DNA of 64,000 bases from Ectocarpus siliculosus (taxonomy: Eukaryota; Sar; Phaeophyceae; Ectocarpales; Ectocarpaceae). A program made the position numbers and the translations under genes. The notes beneath the pieces are model-generated. The model did not search any database. It was not told the origin of the DNA and saw only the letters and a program-made list of their open reading frames with translations. The stretch covers positions 1,349,931-1,413,930 of the forward strand of contig FN649747.1 of the NCBI GenBank assembly GCA_000310025.1, given 5' to 3'. Below, one piece after another: positions 46,948 through 57,191 of the stretch; position 1 is the first letter of the stretch, and each line of letters begins with the position of its first letter.

Positions 46948-47826
46948 GTGTTGTCAAGTAGCCCCTATTTCGTCAGACAGAAAGATATATCTACACCTTC
47001 AACGCTACAGGTACAGGTCTTCTTCGAAGAAATTCGGCAGAGTACACAATTAAGGCTACGTATAAGCCCACAAAACCTATACGAACTGGGGACGGCCCCA
47101 TCCACAGCAGTGCACAGCCCCGACAGCCGCGTTAGGGAGCACAAGACGCCACCCACTAGCACGGGATCTAGCCAGATGGAAGGCTCAACCAGCCCCCTAG
47201 CGAAACGGGCCCGCAGGTCAACGGACGCCATGCAGACGCCCAACCAAGACAGGCCCGCTAATCGGAGGCCTCTGAACCGTAACAAAAAAATGCCTGAAAC
47301 CGTCGAAAATTGTGCATGTTTGGGGGCCCTTTTGTACGAACTGGGGACGGCCCCATCCACAGCAGTGCACAGCCCCGACAGCCGCGTTAGGGAGCACAAG
47401 ACGCCACCCACTAGCACAGGATCTAGCCAGATGGAAGGCTCAACCAGCCCCCTCGCGAAACGGGCCCGCAGGTCAACGGACGCCATGCAGACGCCCAACC
47501 AAGAGGAGGCTGCCCCTGCGGGAATTCATCCTCCGCAGCAGTAGCAGCAGCAACAACAGCAGCAGCAGCAGGGACAGCAGCAGCAGCAGCAGGAACAGCA
47601 GCAGCAGCCGCAAACTGGGTCCCAACAGGACAATGGCCCAGCACCAGGAGCCGCTGGTCACTTGGCAGGAGGACCCCGAAGGAGCCAGGACGTGCGGGCG
47701 ATTCCACGCTCAAGTGGTCAGTCGCGTCAACCTGCAGGCGAGTACCTACAGTACGCCACAGCGGTTACTGCTGTGGCAGTAGCAGAGAGGAGGGGGAATG
47801 CCGTACATCCTGCGGTAACTACTTAG
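46948..47826 (+). pseudogene. ORF with a 174-bp internal duplication and a TAG inside a polyglutamine run
   Basis: The frame starting at 46948 is open to TAG 47542-47544 (198 codons), and then stays open without any other stop to TAG 47824-47826. A 174-bp unit (about 47077-47250 and 47334-47507) is repeated with very few differences and encodes LGTAPSTAVHSPDSR through ARRSTDAMQTPNQ twice. Each copy carries the basic LAKRARRS, which looks like a nuclear localisation signal. The TAG lies in a CAG/CAA tract, so a single C-to-T change is the simplest origin. The start codon and function are unknown. It adjoins the right end of the 11-kb transposon and may itself be a transposon gag or a host gene fragment. 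Confidence 0.4.
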
Positions 47827-47967
47827 GGCTAACGAATCGCGGGGCTTACAAGGGGTCCCTGGGCGAAATGCTTTGAACGATAATGCAAACCGCGTGGGCG
47901 TCGTACTGAAATCCCAGTGCTTGACCATCTCATTTTTTTTCGGTGAACACAGCAGACGTGACATAAG

Positions 47968-48367
47968 ATACCACCCCCCTGCCCCTGGATCGATTTGTAA
48001 AGCTACAATCTACATCATCGCGAGGAGGAGGCATTGTTCGGAGGACAATTATTTTGAGGTTCTCGACAGGTAGCGGATGCAGGGCGTGCACTATTACCAC
48101 CGCCTAGCTTGTTGCCGCTTCGAAATAATTCGATATTTACACTTCGGCCCAGTGTTCCATAATATACCACCACCCCCCCCCCCCTCCCGCGGGGATCGAT
48201 TTGTAAAGCACGATTACACCATCACTGTGAGGAGGCATTCCCCAAACGACATTTTTTCGTAACTTGTAGGCAGGTAGCGCATGCAGGGCATGCATTTTTA
48301 GCGCCACCACACTTGTTGCCGATTCGAAAGAATTCGATATTTTACACATCGGCCCGGTGTTACATGA
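47968..48367 (+). repeat. Two tandem ~200-bp repeat units
   Basis: Units 47968-48163 and 48164-48367 share the order ATACCACC, a C-rich run, TCGATTTGTAAAG, GAGGAGGCATT, GACAGGTAGCG or GGCAGGTAGCG, TTGTTGCCG and TTCGATATTT. The start of a third unit is at 48368. They resemble the MITE at 59572-59788. Confidence 0.8.
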
Positions 48368-48956
48368 TATACCACCCCGCGCTCCCGCCCCGATGTTTGC
48401 CATCGGGGTTGGGTTTTCGTCGTTTGGCAACGACGTTGTAAAACAAGCCGCCCACCCTGGTGTTTGCCAGCGGGATTGGGTTTTCGTCGCTTGGCAACGA
48501 AGTTGTAAAACAAAAGCCATTTCACTTCGTGAACTCGGCAACCAGGTTGTTACCGTTTTTTTTTTTCCTCTGTTTTTTTTTGGCGGTAACCATGAATGGT
48601 GGTCGAGTAGATCATGTTGTGCGGGGTGGAGAACCTCACTCCGCGCAAGGGGGATAATCGCACCACGTTTTGTTAAATTGATCAAGCACCCTCAAGGCAG
48701 ATACACGGTGCTTGCAACTGTCTCACGAGAAAACAAATTAAGTCATACGCAGCCGTCATCCGAAGGCAAGGAAGTAAGCACAAGATGCCGAACACCCTTA
48801 GCAGGATGCAGCGCACCCTTCATGCGACTCGCCGAATACCTCACGGCGCTTCGCGCTTGATGATGTGAGAGCCTGGTCCGGTGAGAACCCGGCGTGCTCC
48901 GTCCCGGCTTTGTAGGGATGCGAGGTCAATGGTCTAACGACTACGGCATGCACGAC

Positions 48957-49145
48957 TATGAGTACCCCCCCCCCCCCCCCCCCTCCCGTATCGATTTGTA
49001 AAGTTCCATACAGCCACACGAGGAGAAGGCATTCCCCAAACGACATTTTTTCGTAGGTTGTCGACAGGTAGCGGATCCAGCGCCTGCTTTCTCGGAGCTG
49101 CCACACTTGCTGCCGCTATGAAATATTTCGGCCCAAATGTGCTGT
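48957..49145 (+). repeat. Additional copy of the ~200-bp repeat
   Basis: Same landmark order as 47968-48367, including CCCCAAACGACATTTTTTCG, which also occurs in the second tandem unit. It begins with a run of about 19 C. Confidence 0.8.
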
Positions 49146-49276
49146 ATATGGTAGCCTACGGTACATTCCATCGTAGCACACCTCGCGCGAGGCGGTAGTA
49201 CGCAGCACCTGGCAGAACCGAATACAGACAACCACACCGATGTCCGCCATCTTTTCCGTGCAAACTTTCCGTGCAG

Positions 49277-49501
49277 AAAGTTCTGGACCGCGAGGTGTCA
49301 AGAGACGGCGACGCCGGATATTGCTTGGCCAAGAGGGTCCGCCATCAGGTCTACTACGGGGCCTCCGCGGATCTCCTTTGCAAAGGCATGGGCAACCAGT
49401 GTACCGCGGGTGCCTGCATGAGAGCTGCCGCACAGGTCTACGCCGGAGACGGAACTGACGGGGTCCCGGCGGAGACTGTGCGCGCCATGTGCAAGTCCTA
49501 G
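49277..49501 (+). CDS. Candidate 3'-terminal exon of an unrecognised Cys-containing protein
   Basis: After an acceptor-like TTTCCGTGCAG, 74 codons (KVLDREVSRDGDAGYC ... AETVRAMCKS) run to TAG 49499-49501. There are five Cys, including CKGMGNQCTAGAC, and the composition is balanced with no low complexity, which favours real coding over chance. No upstream exon could be connected because 47.9-49.2 kb is repeat material. No family is recognised. Confidence 0.38.
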   Translation, partial: KVLDREVSRDGDAGYCLAKRVRHQVYYGASADLLCKGMGNQCTAGACMRAAAQVYAGDGTDGVPAETVRAMCKS

Positions 49502-49724
49502 GCCGTGAAATAAGTTGTTAGCATTAGGGACACGACTTGTTCTCAACTGCTGCTGTCTGTAACACAAACCGTGCGAAAGGCCACCTTCGACACGAGTGTG
49601 GTTCAATGTAGAACGATTGGACGGGCCATTCAGCTCCAGGTTTCTCTGGTTTCATTTAACTTGCTTTTTAACGTAAAGCGTGTCTTGGCAGTAGGGGTGG
49701 AAATGGAGGATGGGGTCATTGGGG

Positions 49725-50580
49725 AGTTTCGGCAAATTGTTTCGTTTTGGTCAGACAAAATGGTCAGACAAAATTGCCCAGACAAAAATTGGAATCAAAA
49801 GATCCGAAAAGAGGCTCAGATTTTTTGTCGGCATGACGTGGCAACACCCCCCCCCGCTGATTGGCCGAAAGACTCGCGTGCACCGTTCCCCACGCCGCTT
49901 CTTCCCTTTTGTCTACACGAACAAAAAGAGGTGTCGTTGTGCTTGGTTGGCTGCTGCTATCATNNNNNNNNNNNNNNNNNNNNNNNNNNNNNNNNNNNNN
50001 NNNNNNNNNNNNNNNNNNNNNNNNNNNNNNNNNNNNNNNNNNNNNNATAGAGAGTAACACAAGGCAACTTTTGGGCCACCTCCCAGCAGTTCGAGTGGCC
50101 TACAGCTCATGGTCTGGGTGTTCTCCTGAACTGGTTGTAGACAAGAGAGTTGCTCTATTTTGAGGCTGATGACGCTTGTCTCATCCCACCCTTGGTCGGT
50201 TCCTTCCCCATCGATCACCTCATACATACACATATTATGCTGTAGACACACACCGCCAGCATCGGAGGAGGAGTAGGTCCGTCGTCCAGTGGTCGTGGTG
50301 TGGTGACAGGAGGCTCGGACGAGTCTGTCTGTACCCTGCGATACCATCTTGTGGGTTCCTACTACACTACGACGCTGTTGCTGCTAAAAAATCTGGACCT
50401 ATTTGAACAGGAAGCCTCGCCTCAGATAAAGTGAGGGTGGAGAGAGGCTTTTGTCTGAGCCGCGGGAGAAAAGTGGGCCAGCCTCAGACAAATAAAACCG
50501 TTACCGGCTACACATTCCAAAAAATCTGACCCTCTTTTTGTCTGAGCAGTTTGTCTGACCCAAAAAAAAACTTCCGAAGA
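49725..50580. mobile_element. Candidate TIR element with TCAGACAAA subterminal motifs
   Basis: TCAGACAAA-type motifs cluster on the left (49751, 49763 and a CCAGACAAA near 49780). They recur in both orientations on the right (50490-50560). The end 49728-49770 pairs imperfectly with the reverse complement of 50535-50580. The 83-N gap lies inside. No transposase is visible. Confidence 0.35.
49964..50046. other. Assembly gap (83 N)
   Basis: 83 consecutive N inside the candidate repeat at 49725-50580. Confidence 0.98.
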
Positions 50581-51189
50581 GGTCTATTAAGGGCTGTTCT
50601 GTAGCGACAACGGTGAGCGTCCCCGGGAATTTCAGAGGCGATAATACCTTACACTTACACCAGGACCGTGGTCTAGGTGGACTGTCTAGAGAGGTGTACC
50701 CGTTTTTATGGTTCGGCTTGTGATCACGGAAGGCGTCCGCGCCGGGACCACTACAGATGTTAGAGTAGAAGGTGTTGGGCGGAGACCGGGCTGGATTTTT
50801 GTGAAGAAAATAATATTACGATACATGTGCACTAGTGTTGTCGTCAGCTTACCCCTTATGATTCGGGGTCATTGTTGTTTCGCTTTTTTTTTTTTCGATA
50901 TCTTTTCGTACACCGCGATGTACCGCCTCCTCCATTACCCAGGAATCCCACCTTTGGGGTACAGCTGTGCCCGCTGCCCAATGGCCTATTTTCAATCCAC
51001 TCAATCCGCCTGTCGATGGGGCCACAAAGGGGGTGGTAACACCGTGCCCTCAGGCATGTGTTCTTGAAGCTTGAGGTCTAAGATTAAGATTTGTACAGCT
51101 CACCAACTGCCGATGTGGTGTTCAACACGAATTATCGTACGTGCTTTCCACATTCTAGGACGGCCCGGTCATACTCGCGACAAACCGGA

Positions 51190-52644
51190 TACCGTAAGTT
51201 ACGGAGTTTTCCTTCGGGGAGGGGATCGTTTTTTTTCTGAAACCAAACCCCCTAGGGAGGAAATTGACGTTCTGCGGGGGTTCGCTTTTTTTTTTCCAAA
51301 GGTACCCCGGGGGGACGACCCCCCCCCCCCCGGGGGCGTTGTGCAAAAATAATGATGACCGACCACCGATGGCCAACGTTCCTTCCTACTTTGCCAAAGG
51401 TGGCTCAAAAATGTCTTCCCTAGTTTGTCTATCCTAACGATGTCCCTTCCCGCCTTTTCAAACCACTTCCTACTCCCCAGTACCGCTACCGTCCTCTCCT
51501 CCCTATTCCATGCCTCAAACATCTCCCTGTACGTCCCTTGTATTTTTCCCAGCTCAGTCATGTACACTTCCCTCTCCTCTTCGTACCACGGACATTCCGC
51601 GACTACATGAACACTGTCTTCGCATTCGAAGCCGCAATCACATTTGAACTTGTCGTCTTCGTCGTCTACCGTCCTATATCTTCGTCGACGTTCGCGAAGG
51701 CCTATGTCCCCGGTCCTGAATTTGACCTTAAGCTTTGTCCCTGCATCCATTGGTCCATGTAGGTAATCCTTGAACCCTATTCCTTCTTTCAACATTCCGT
51801 ACACTTCTAGACCCTCCTTATCCTTGGATTCTTTCCTTAGATTCTGTTCTTCTCTGTCGGCACAAGCAACAGATATCTTCTTCTTGAACCCCTGTAGACC
51901 CTCCGTTTCAAACGTTTCATCTTCGTCGATGTCCAATCCCTTCCATACGTCCTCTACAACCTTGACCCATTCCGTGGGTTGTCTACCCCTCTTTTTGTTT
52001 GCCCACTTCGCCTCCCATACTATTCTCGGCAATCTCTCCTCTCCCATCCCGCACATGCGATACTGCCATGTCAGCTTCCTTACGTCTCTTCCCGACCGTA
52101 GGGATTGGATCCCCAATTCTGCCCTGACTGCTGCATTACTTGTGCGCTTGGAGCATCCTAGGATGATTTTCGCTGCTTTCATCTGCGCCGCCTCGAGTTC
52201 TTTCACTACCTTCTTATTTCCTTCCCATACTTCTCCGGCGTACTCTAGCGGCGGTACGATTACGCTCTTCAAAACCGTCAATTTGATGCGTGTATCAAGG
52301 TGCCGGTTTGCGAGTATTGGGTGCAGCTTCCCTGCTCGTGCTTTGCCCTTTTCCGCTACCTTGGACATGTGTGTATTCCACGAGCAATCTTTTGCGATCT
52401 CTACTCCGAGGTATGTGTACTGGTCCACTACTGCAATCTCCTCGATCCCCCACTTCCATCTATGTTCTACTGGTTCCTCCCTGCCCTCGTTGCATACCAT
52501 GACGGCACTCTTCGTAACGTTGGCAGACAATCTCCACTTATCAGTAAAACTTCTTCGCCGCGTCAATTTGCAGTTGCAGTCCCTCAGGGTGATGGGGGGG
52601 GGGGGGAACTCTAACCCAGGGGGAAAACTCCGTAACTTACGGTA
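51190..52644 (-). mobile_element. LINE 3' fragment between 23-bp inverted repeats
   Basis: 51190-51212 and 52622-52644 are perfect 23-bp inverted repeats, each containing a near-palindrome CCGTAA-s-TTACGG. Between them lies the C-terminal part of a non-LTR retrotransposon protein on the minus strand. Long G or C runs lie just inside both ends (51319-51332 and about 52591-52604). Such ends are not expected for a simple 5'-truncated LINE. Confidence 0.6.
51340..52610 (-). pseudogene. Non-LTR (LINE) reverse transcriptase C-terminal region, 5'-truncated
   Basis: The open frame 52788-51199 contains the typical post-palm segment WRLSANVTKSAVMVCN, then DQYTYLGVEIAKDCSWNTHM, a thumb-like helical region (LKSVIVPPLEYAGEVWEG) and a C-terminal Cys/His motif CDCGFECEDSVHVVAEC (C-X-C-X3-C-X4-H-X4-C). 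These features are known from LINE reverse transcriptases. The catalytic palm motifs (YADD region) and any endonuclease are missing, as expected for a 5'-truncated copy. The frame runs on into unrelated sequence at both ends. It is long and intact for a fragment, so decay is limited. Confidence 0.8.
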
Positions 52645-52789
52645 TGCCGCTGGCACGAGCCGATTGAACACAATTTCCTCCCGAGACACAAACACCAAAA
52701 ACCAAGATTGCGACAAACGAAACTCACTCGCAAACACCCGTTTTGTGTCACTACTCCAGTCGAGATACTCGGGCGGCGACCTCCCCACT

Positions 52790-54620
52790 TCTCTCTTTAT
52801 CTACGGTCACGTATCCTGCTGGCAGGCGCCTACTTGATCCCTTGCGAGACGCAAACACTTCGTCCGTCGCCGAAAGCGCAAAGAAACAAAATCGTACTCG
52901 TAGCACCCTTCTGTGCTACGACTTAGCCCTTGGACTTTCGAACCTCCCACTTTTTCCGGACCTCGACGCAAATCTTCGGCCCCTTCCTCGCGGGTTTGTG
53001 TGCCATCAGAAACTGGTGGCTAACGAGTGCTTCTAGACAAGAGACACACACGCCGCCGGTCTTGCGTCCTCCCATCCGGACCTCCTCTAACAACTTGTCA
53101 TTGTTTTCGTGTTGCTCTCTCCAGAGTTGTACTCTGGAGTCGCTGTGCCACCCGCCCCCTTCCTCTTCCTCGGGTTTCCTGTCGGACGTCCTGTAGGTGG
53201 CGGTCTTCCTCCGCCATTTGACTCGCGGTCACCTTCGGCATCTTTGCCCTGGGCGGCAATCTGTTCCCTGAGCACTGCTTTCGTTTTATAGACTCACCGA
53301 AGGCTTCGATGGTATTGTAACTCAGCGCCAGCACATGCTCTACGCGACGCACTTTGAGCCAACACCCGCTGGGTCGGACCTGTCGAAGGTGTTTTCTAAT
53401 GTCGTCAGCGCCCATCGATTGGCGCCTATCCTCCATGATACCACCTGCAACAGACCAGCGACCATTCACAAAGCATGAGGATAACACTGAGGGGCATGTG
53501 GGGCCCAAATTCCCGCTACAAGTCATCCGGCAAGGGCGTTCGCGCACACTCCAACAGACGGTTGTATCCAGGTTTTGTACATATATTCAACACAAATTAT
53601 ATATCGTAGTGCCGAGAACACGCTTGACATTCTCAAAAGAGCGTGTGGCATTAGTTATTTGGTTGGTCTCCGTCGCCGAGGACCAGCGAAGTACCGCAAA
53701 AGGTACCGTACAACAACCGCGACACCTGTTCATACGCGCACAGAGAGGACACCAGCAAACCGCGACAAGCTGTACTTTTTTCATACTAAATCCCTATTAA
53801 TAAGGGTTTCACCACAGTAGTACGGAAAACGCCGTAACTCGATTAATTTAAAGAGGAACCTGGTCCGTTGTATATCATATGAAAGGTATTTCTCCTGAGC
53901 ATCGTTTGAGCCATCTTTGACACAGATCTGTAAGGTTGGTGGTGGTGAAAACGCCTATATAGATACAAATACCGAGGACTGCTGTACAGGACTTATATCG
54001 CCACCCATAACGTTTTCGTCCGGGCCTCTTTCAGTTCCAAACTCGGCGAACGTACTGAGCATGTCAAGTACGACTATATGCGATAAGCTAGACTAACCTC
54101 TACCGCTTGTGCCGGCACCCATGTGTGCGTTTCTACACCTTACGGTCCAGTTTGGGGCGATCACGGAGCCCCCTTTCCACCGCAGCAGAACGTATACATG
54201 GCAAGACGTATTCGAGAATCTAACGCTACCAGACGACCCTCCACATCCAGGGCTGCTCGTAGATATACATCCGACCAGGTTCCTCTCTCTGTAAGCTAAG
54301 CTAGGGCAAGAGCGCCGTCCTGTGCTGCTGCTCTGGTCCGCAAAAATACACATGCACAAGAACCAATCGTGCCACCAGCAACGATTTCTTACGAACTGGT
54401 TGCATCTGATTCATCACAGTCGGCAGTCAGCAGTGCTGTGAGTGTATGCAACGGGGTGTACCTGCTGTTTCATCCAGCACCTTGTCCTCGTCTCCCGGTG
54501 GCCCACCAAAGTAGCGGGTGCTGGTCTCTGCCGGTGGCTGATTTTCGAACCAAAAGGGGTTTTCCAGCCGTTCTTAAGGCTAGATGTTTGGTTTTTCCGA
54601 ACCGGAACATAGGTTGACCG
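52790..54620. other. Region without a supported gene
   Basis: A minus-strand frame of 149 codons at 53098-53547 is rich in Arg/Glu/Gly towards its end and has no recognised motif; it could be an ORF of a decayed element. The remainder has only short frames. Confidence 0.3.
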
Positions 54621-54643
54621 GGCCCTTGATAACAAAAAAACAC

Positions 54644-54776
54644 ACAGTAAGACTATCCATTCGAGATATGTATACCCACAGTCGAACGGCATGTGGTGGA
54701 CTTAAGGAATAATAAAAACACACACAGAAAGACTACCCATTCGAGATATACCCACAGTCGAACGGGATGTGGTGGA
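54644..54776 (+). repeat. Two direct copies of a ~57-bp unit
   Basis: 54644-54700 and 54719-54776 share CACACAGAAAGACTACCCAT (first copy with changes), TTCGAGATAT, CCCACAGTCGAACG and ATGTGGTGGAC. The linker AAGGAATAATAAAAACACAC at 54702-54721 also occurs at 45083-45102. Confidence 0.8.
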
Positions 54777-55432
54777 CACAATACACAAAACACACGGACG
54801 ACGGTTCGACCAGCTTGCGCGAAACGTCACGTTTTCCGCCGCGCGGCCGCGCCGCCGCGCGGCCACCACATCAGGTTCCTACCGTGTGCAAGCTACGGCC
54901 GGTGAAAGCTTCTAGAACTCCACCACCTGGTTTGTTGTTGTTGTGGTTGTCGTTGTGTCCCTTGCTTACCACTACGAACGGAACATTCAGTGTTGCTGCG
55001 TTCTTTGGAAAATTTCTGACATGTAAGAAAAAGAGAAAAGCACATACTCCGAAATGTATCCACACATACATATACAACCCAAATACCCGGTACATACGCG
55101 TACCACATTGAAAATACGTTTAAAAGGGTGCCAAACACAAAACGCCCGACCAGTACCTAACACATATCATCTGCACCTTCCCAACATAACATATATGAGA
55201 CACACAAGACAGCTACCAAACTGTCTTGTTGAGCCTGTTACCCGCAGGGGAGATGTCCCTATATGCTGTCTGGGAAATCGTAGACATACAGGTACTTTCT
55301 GACGCTATGAATCCATTGCTAATCTGTCTCAGACTCTTTTCTATGATAGAGATGGTTTCGTTGTGTCATATTAAGAAAAATATAAAAAAAAGAGAAAAGA
55401 CAGCCCTTCGCTGACGCTATGGATTGCTAATC

Positions 55433-55582
55433 TATTCGTTCGACTGTGGGTATATATCTCGAATGGGTAGTCTTTCTGTGTGTGATATTAATATGCCTCA
55501 ATCAGCTGGCGTCTATATGAAAGATACTAGATGAAGGAGTAATATTCATATCACACACAGAAAGACTACCCATTCGAGATAT
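55433..55582. repeat. Foldback with perfect 35-bp arms
   Basis: 55454-55488 and 55548-55582 are exact inverted repeats (ATATCTCGAATGGGTAGTCT ... ) separated by 59 bp. The arm sequence is the same unit as in the direct copies at 54644-54776, so one repeat family is present in both orientations. Confidence 0.85.
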
Positions 55583-55675
55583 AGACTATAGCTCTCTACT
55601 TGCACGATGCAGACAGTTCCATCCCTGGGTGCAAGTGCAAAGTGCAAACCTACCTGCCATACGGCCATACTTGTA

Positions 55676-55785
55676 CCACGTGACCAGCTATACCTGACTG
55701 AGCCGTCTCTCAGACATACATTTGAAAGGACCACGTGACCAGCTACACCTGACTGAGCCGTCTCTCAGACATACATTTGAAAGGG
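55676..55785 (+). repeat. Tandem 55-bp duplication
   Basis: 55676-55730 and 55731-55785 are head-to-tail copies (CCACGTGACCAGCTA ... TTTGAAAGG) differing at two positions. Confidence 0.9.
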
Positions 55786-56470
55786 CTTTCAGACAACAAC
55801 TGGCGGGAGCGTGGTAAACGGGGCACGAAAAAAGGAGGTTTTCAAGATATTCCTCGAGAGGGAAAGTGAGACCTTCTACAGTAGACTGCTACTACTGCTG
55901 TACTACTTTTTGTACCCAAGCCCTGGGTTGCCCGGTGCCTCCTCTCATCGGCGGGCTAGGTACTTCTTCCGCGCTTGCCCTAGTAGCGCTTTCCACCCAA
56001 GGGTAGACAGACAGACGCCGCGTAACTTCGCTGTTGAACCCGCGGCATAATCCTCCCTCCCGCGATTCGACCTCTCATTACCCTCATATTCCTCCACTCT
56101 ACAAAGCTTCCGATCCATATGAGACTACAGCAGAGTTATAGTTGTCCCCGTGTACCCCGGCACCCCCTTTGTCGAGTAGTTCAAAGGAGGAGAAAACCAT
56201 GCCATTCTTCGCATAGTAACACAGACAGGTGAACAAGATGGGGACAAAAAATGTCCCCCCCAAAAGCCCATCTAGCCTACAGAGAGAGCCGTTCCGATCG
56301 GCTCAGATTCGCCTTTATTAGTCTGTACATAGCGTCCCCGCACTGACTACGATTGATTGTACTGACTGGTGGTTCAACTGATGCGCCTTCCGTGGCCATA
56401 GGCGGGCCATGTGCCCGATAAGGTGCATGTAATGTCCAACAATTCCTTTAAGGGGGGGAAGAAGAGCAAT
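55786..56470. other. Region without a supported gene
   Basis: Short frames only. Nothing beyond AT-poor single-copy-looking sequence and a C-run near 56253-56265 was seen. Confidence 0.4.
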
Positions 56471-56930
56471 TTTGATGTTGTTGGCGAATTTTGAAAGCAA
56501 ACGCAAGAGGTCCATAGATTGTACAACAGACACACAAGAACCAGTCCGGAGGCATCGCGAAAAATTAGATATCGTTGATTCTCGTACAGGGCGGCAGTAC
56601 ATAGAGGCTGCTCAAAACATACATTTCACGCGTCTACCTCCACAGGCCTCCTTTGAAATCAAGATAAAATTCACACCATTCTAAATTCAAGCCAAGAGAG
56701 CCAAAACGGAAGGCGCTCAAATAAGGTGAGTTTTGAGGGATAGGTTAGGCATTCTATTGTCAGCAGTAGAGGACATCATGAAGAGGCGTCGTGCGTGCTG
56801 GCACGTTCAGGTTTGCCACTGGAGCGGAAATATCGAAGATCGCAGCAGCCTTTGAAACCAGTCCGAAATCTGCGCCGGAACCAAACGGCATCCAACATTT
56901 GTCACAGCCATGTTCACCGCCACCGACCCC
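56470..56930 (+). repeat. Uninterrupted copy of the 34130-35175 repeat
   Basis: Contiguous match to the two halves of the 34-kb copy, running into the left arm of the long foldback at 56748. Confidence 0.65.
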
Positions 56931-57191
56931 AATCTCCTGAACTGTGCGTTTACAGCAGTAGCTGATGCCACTAGCTACAGTACTGCTGACACGTTCAGGG
57001 GTTTACGGTCCGTGGCGGTGAGCATGGCTGTGACAAATGTTGGATGCCGCTTGGTTCCGGCACAGATTTCGGACTGTTTTCAGAGGCTGCTGCGACCTTC
57101 GATATATCCGCTCCAGTAGTAAACAAACCTGAACTTGCCAGCACGCACGACGCCCCTTCATGGTGTCCTCTACTGATCACAATAGAATGCC
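56748..57191. repeat. Long foldback: two ~180-bp inverted arms
   Basis: Left arm 56748-56928 and right arm 57007-57191 are inverted copies of about 90 percent identity, with a 78-bp loop. Shared landmarks include GGCATTCTATTGT at the outer end and GCATCCAACATTTGTCACAG near the loop. A transcript would form a long hairpin. Confidence 0.85.

Noticed and set aside
51770-52837. 355-codon plus-strand open frame
   Set aside because: It is antisense to the LINE reverse transcriptase tail, whose minus-strand motifs are clear.
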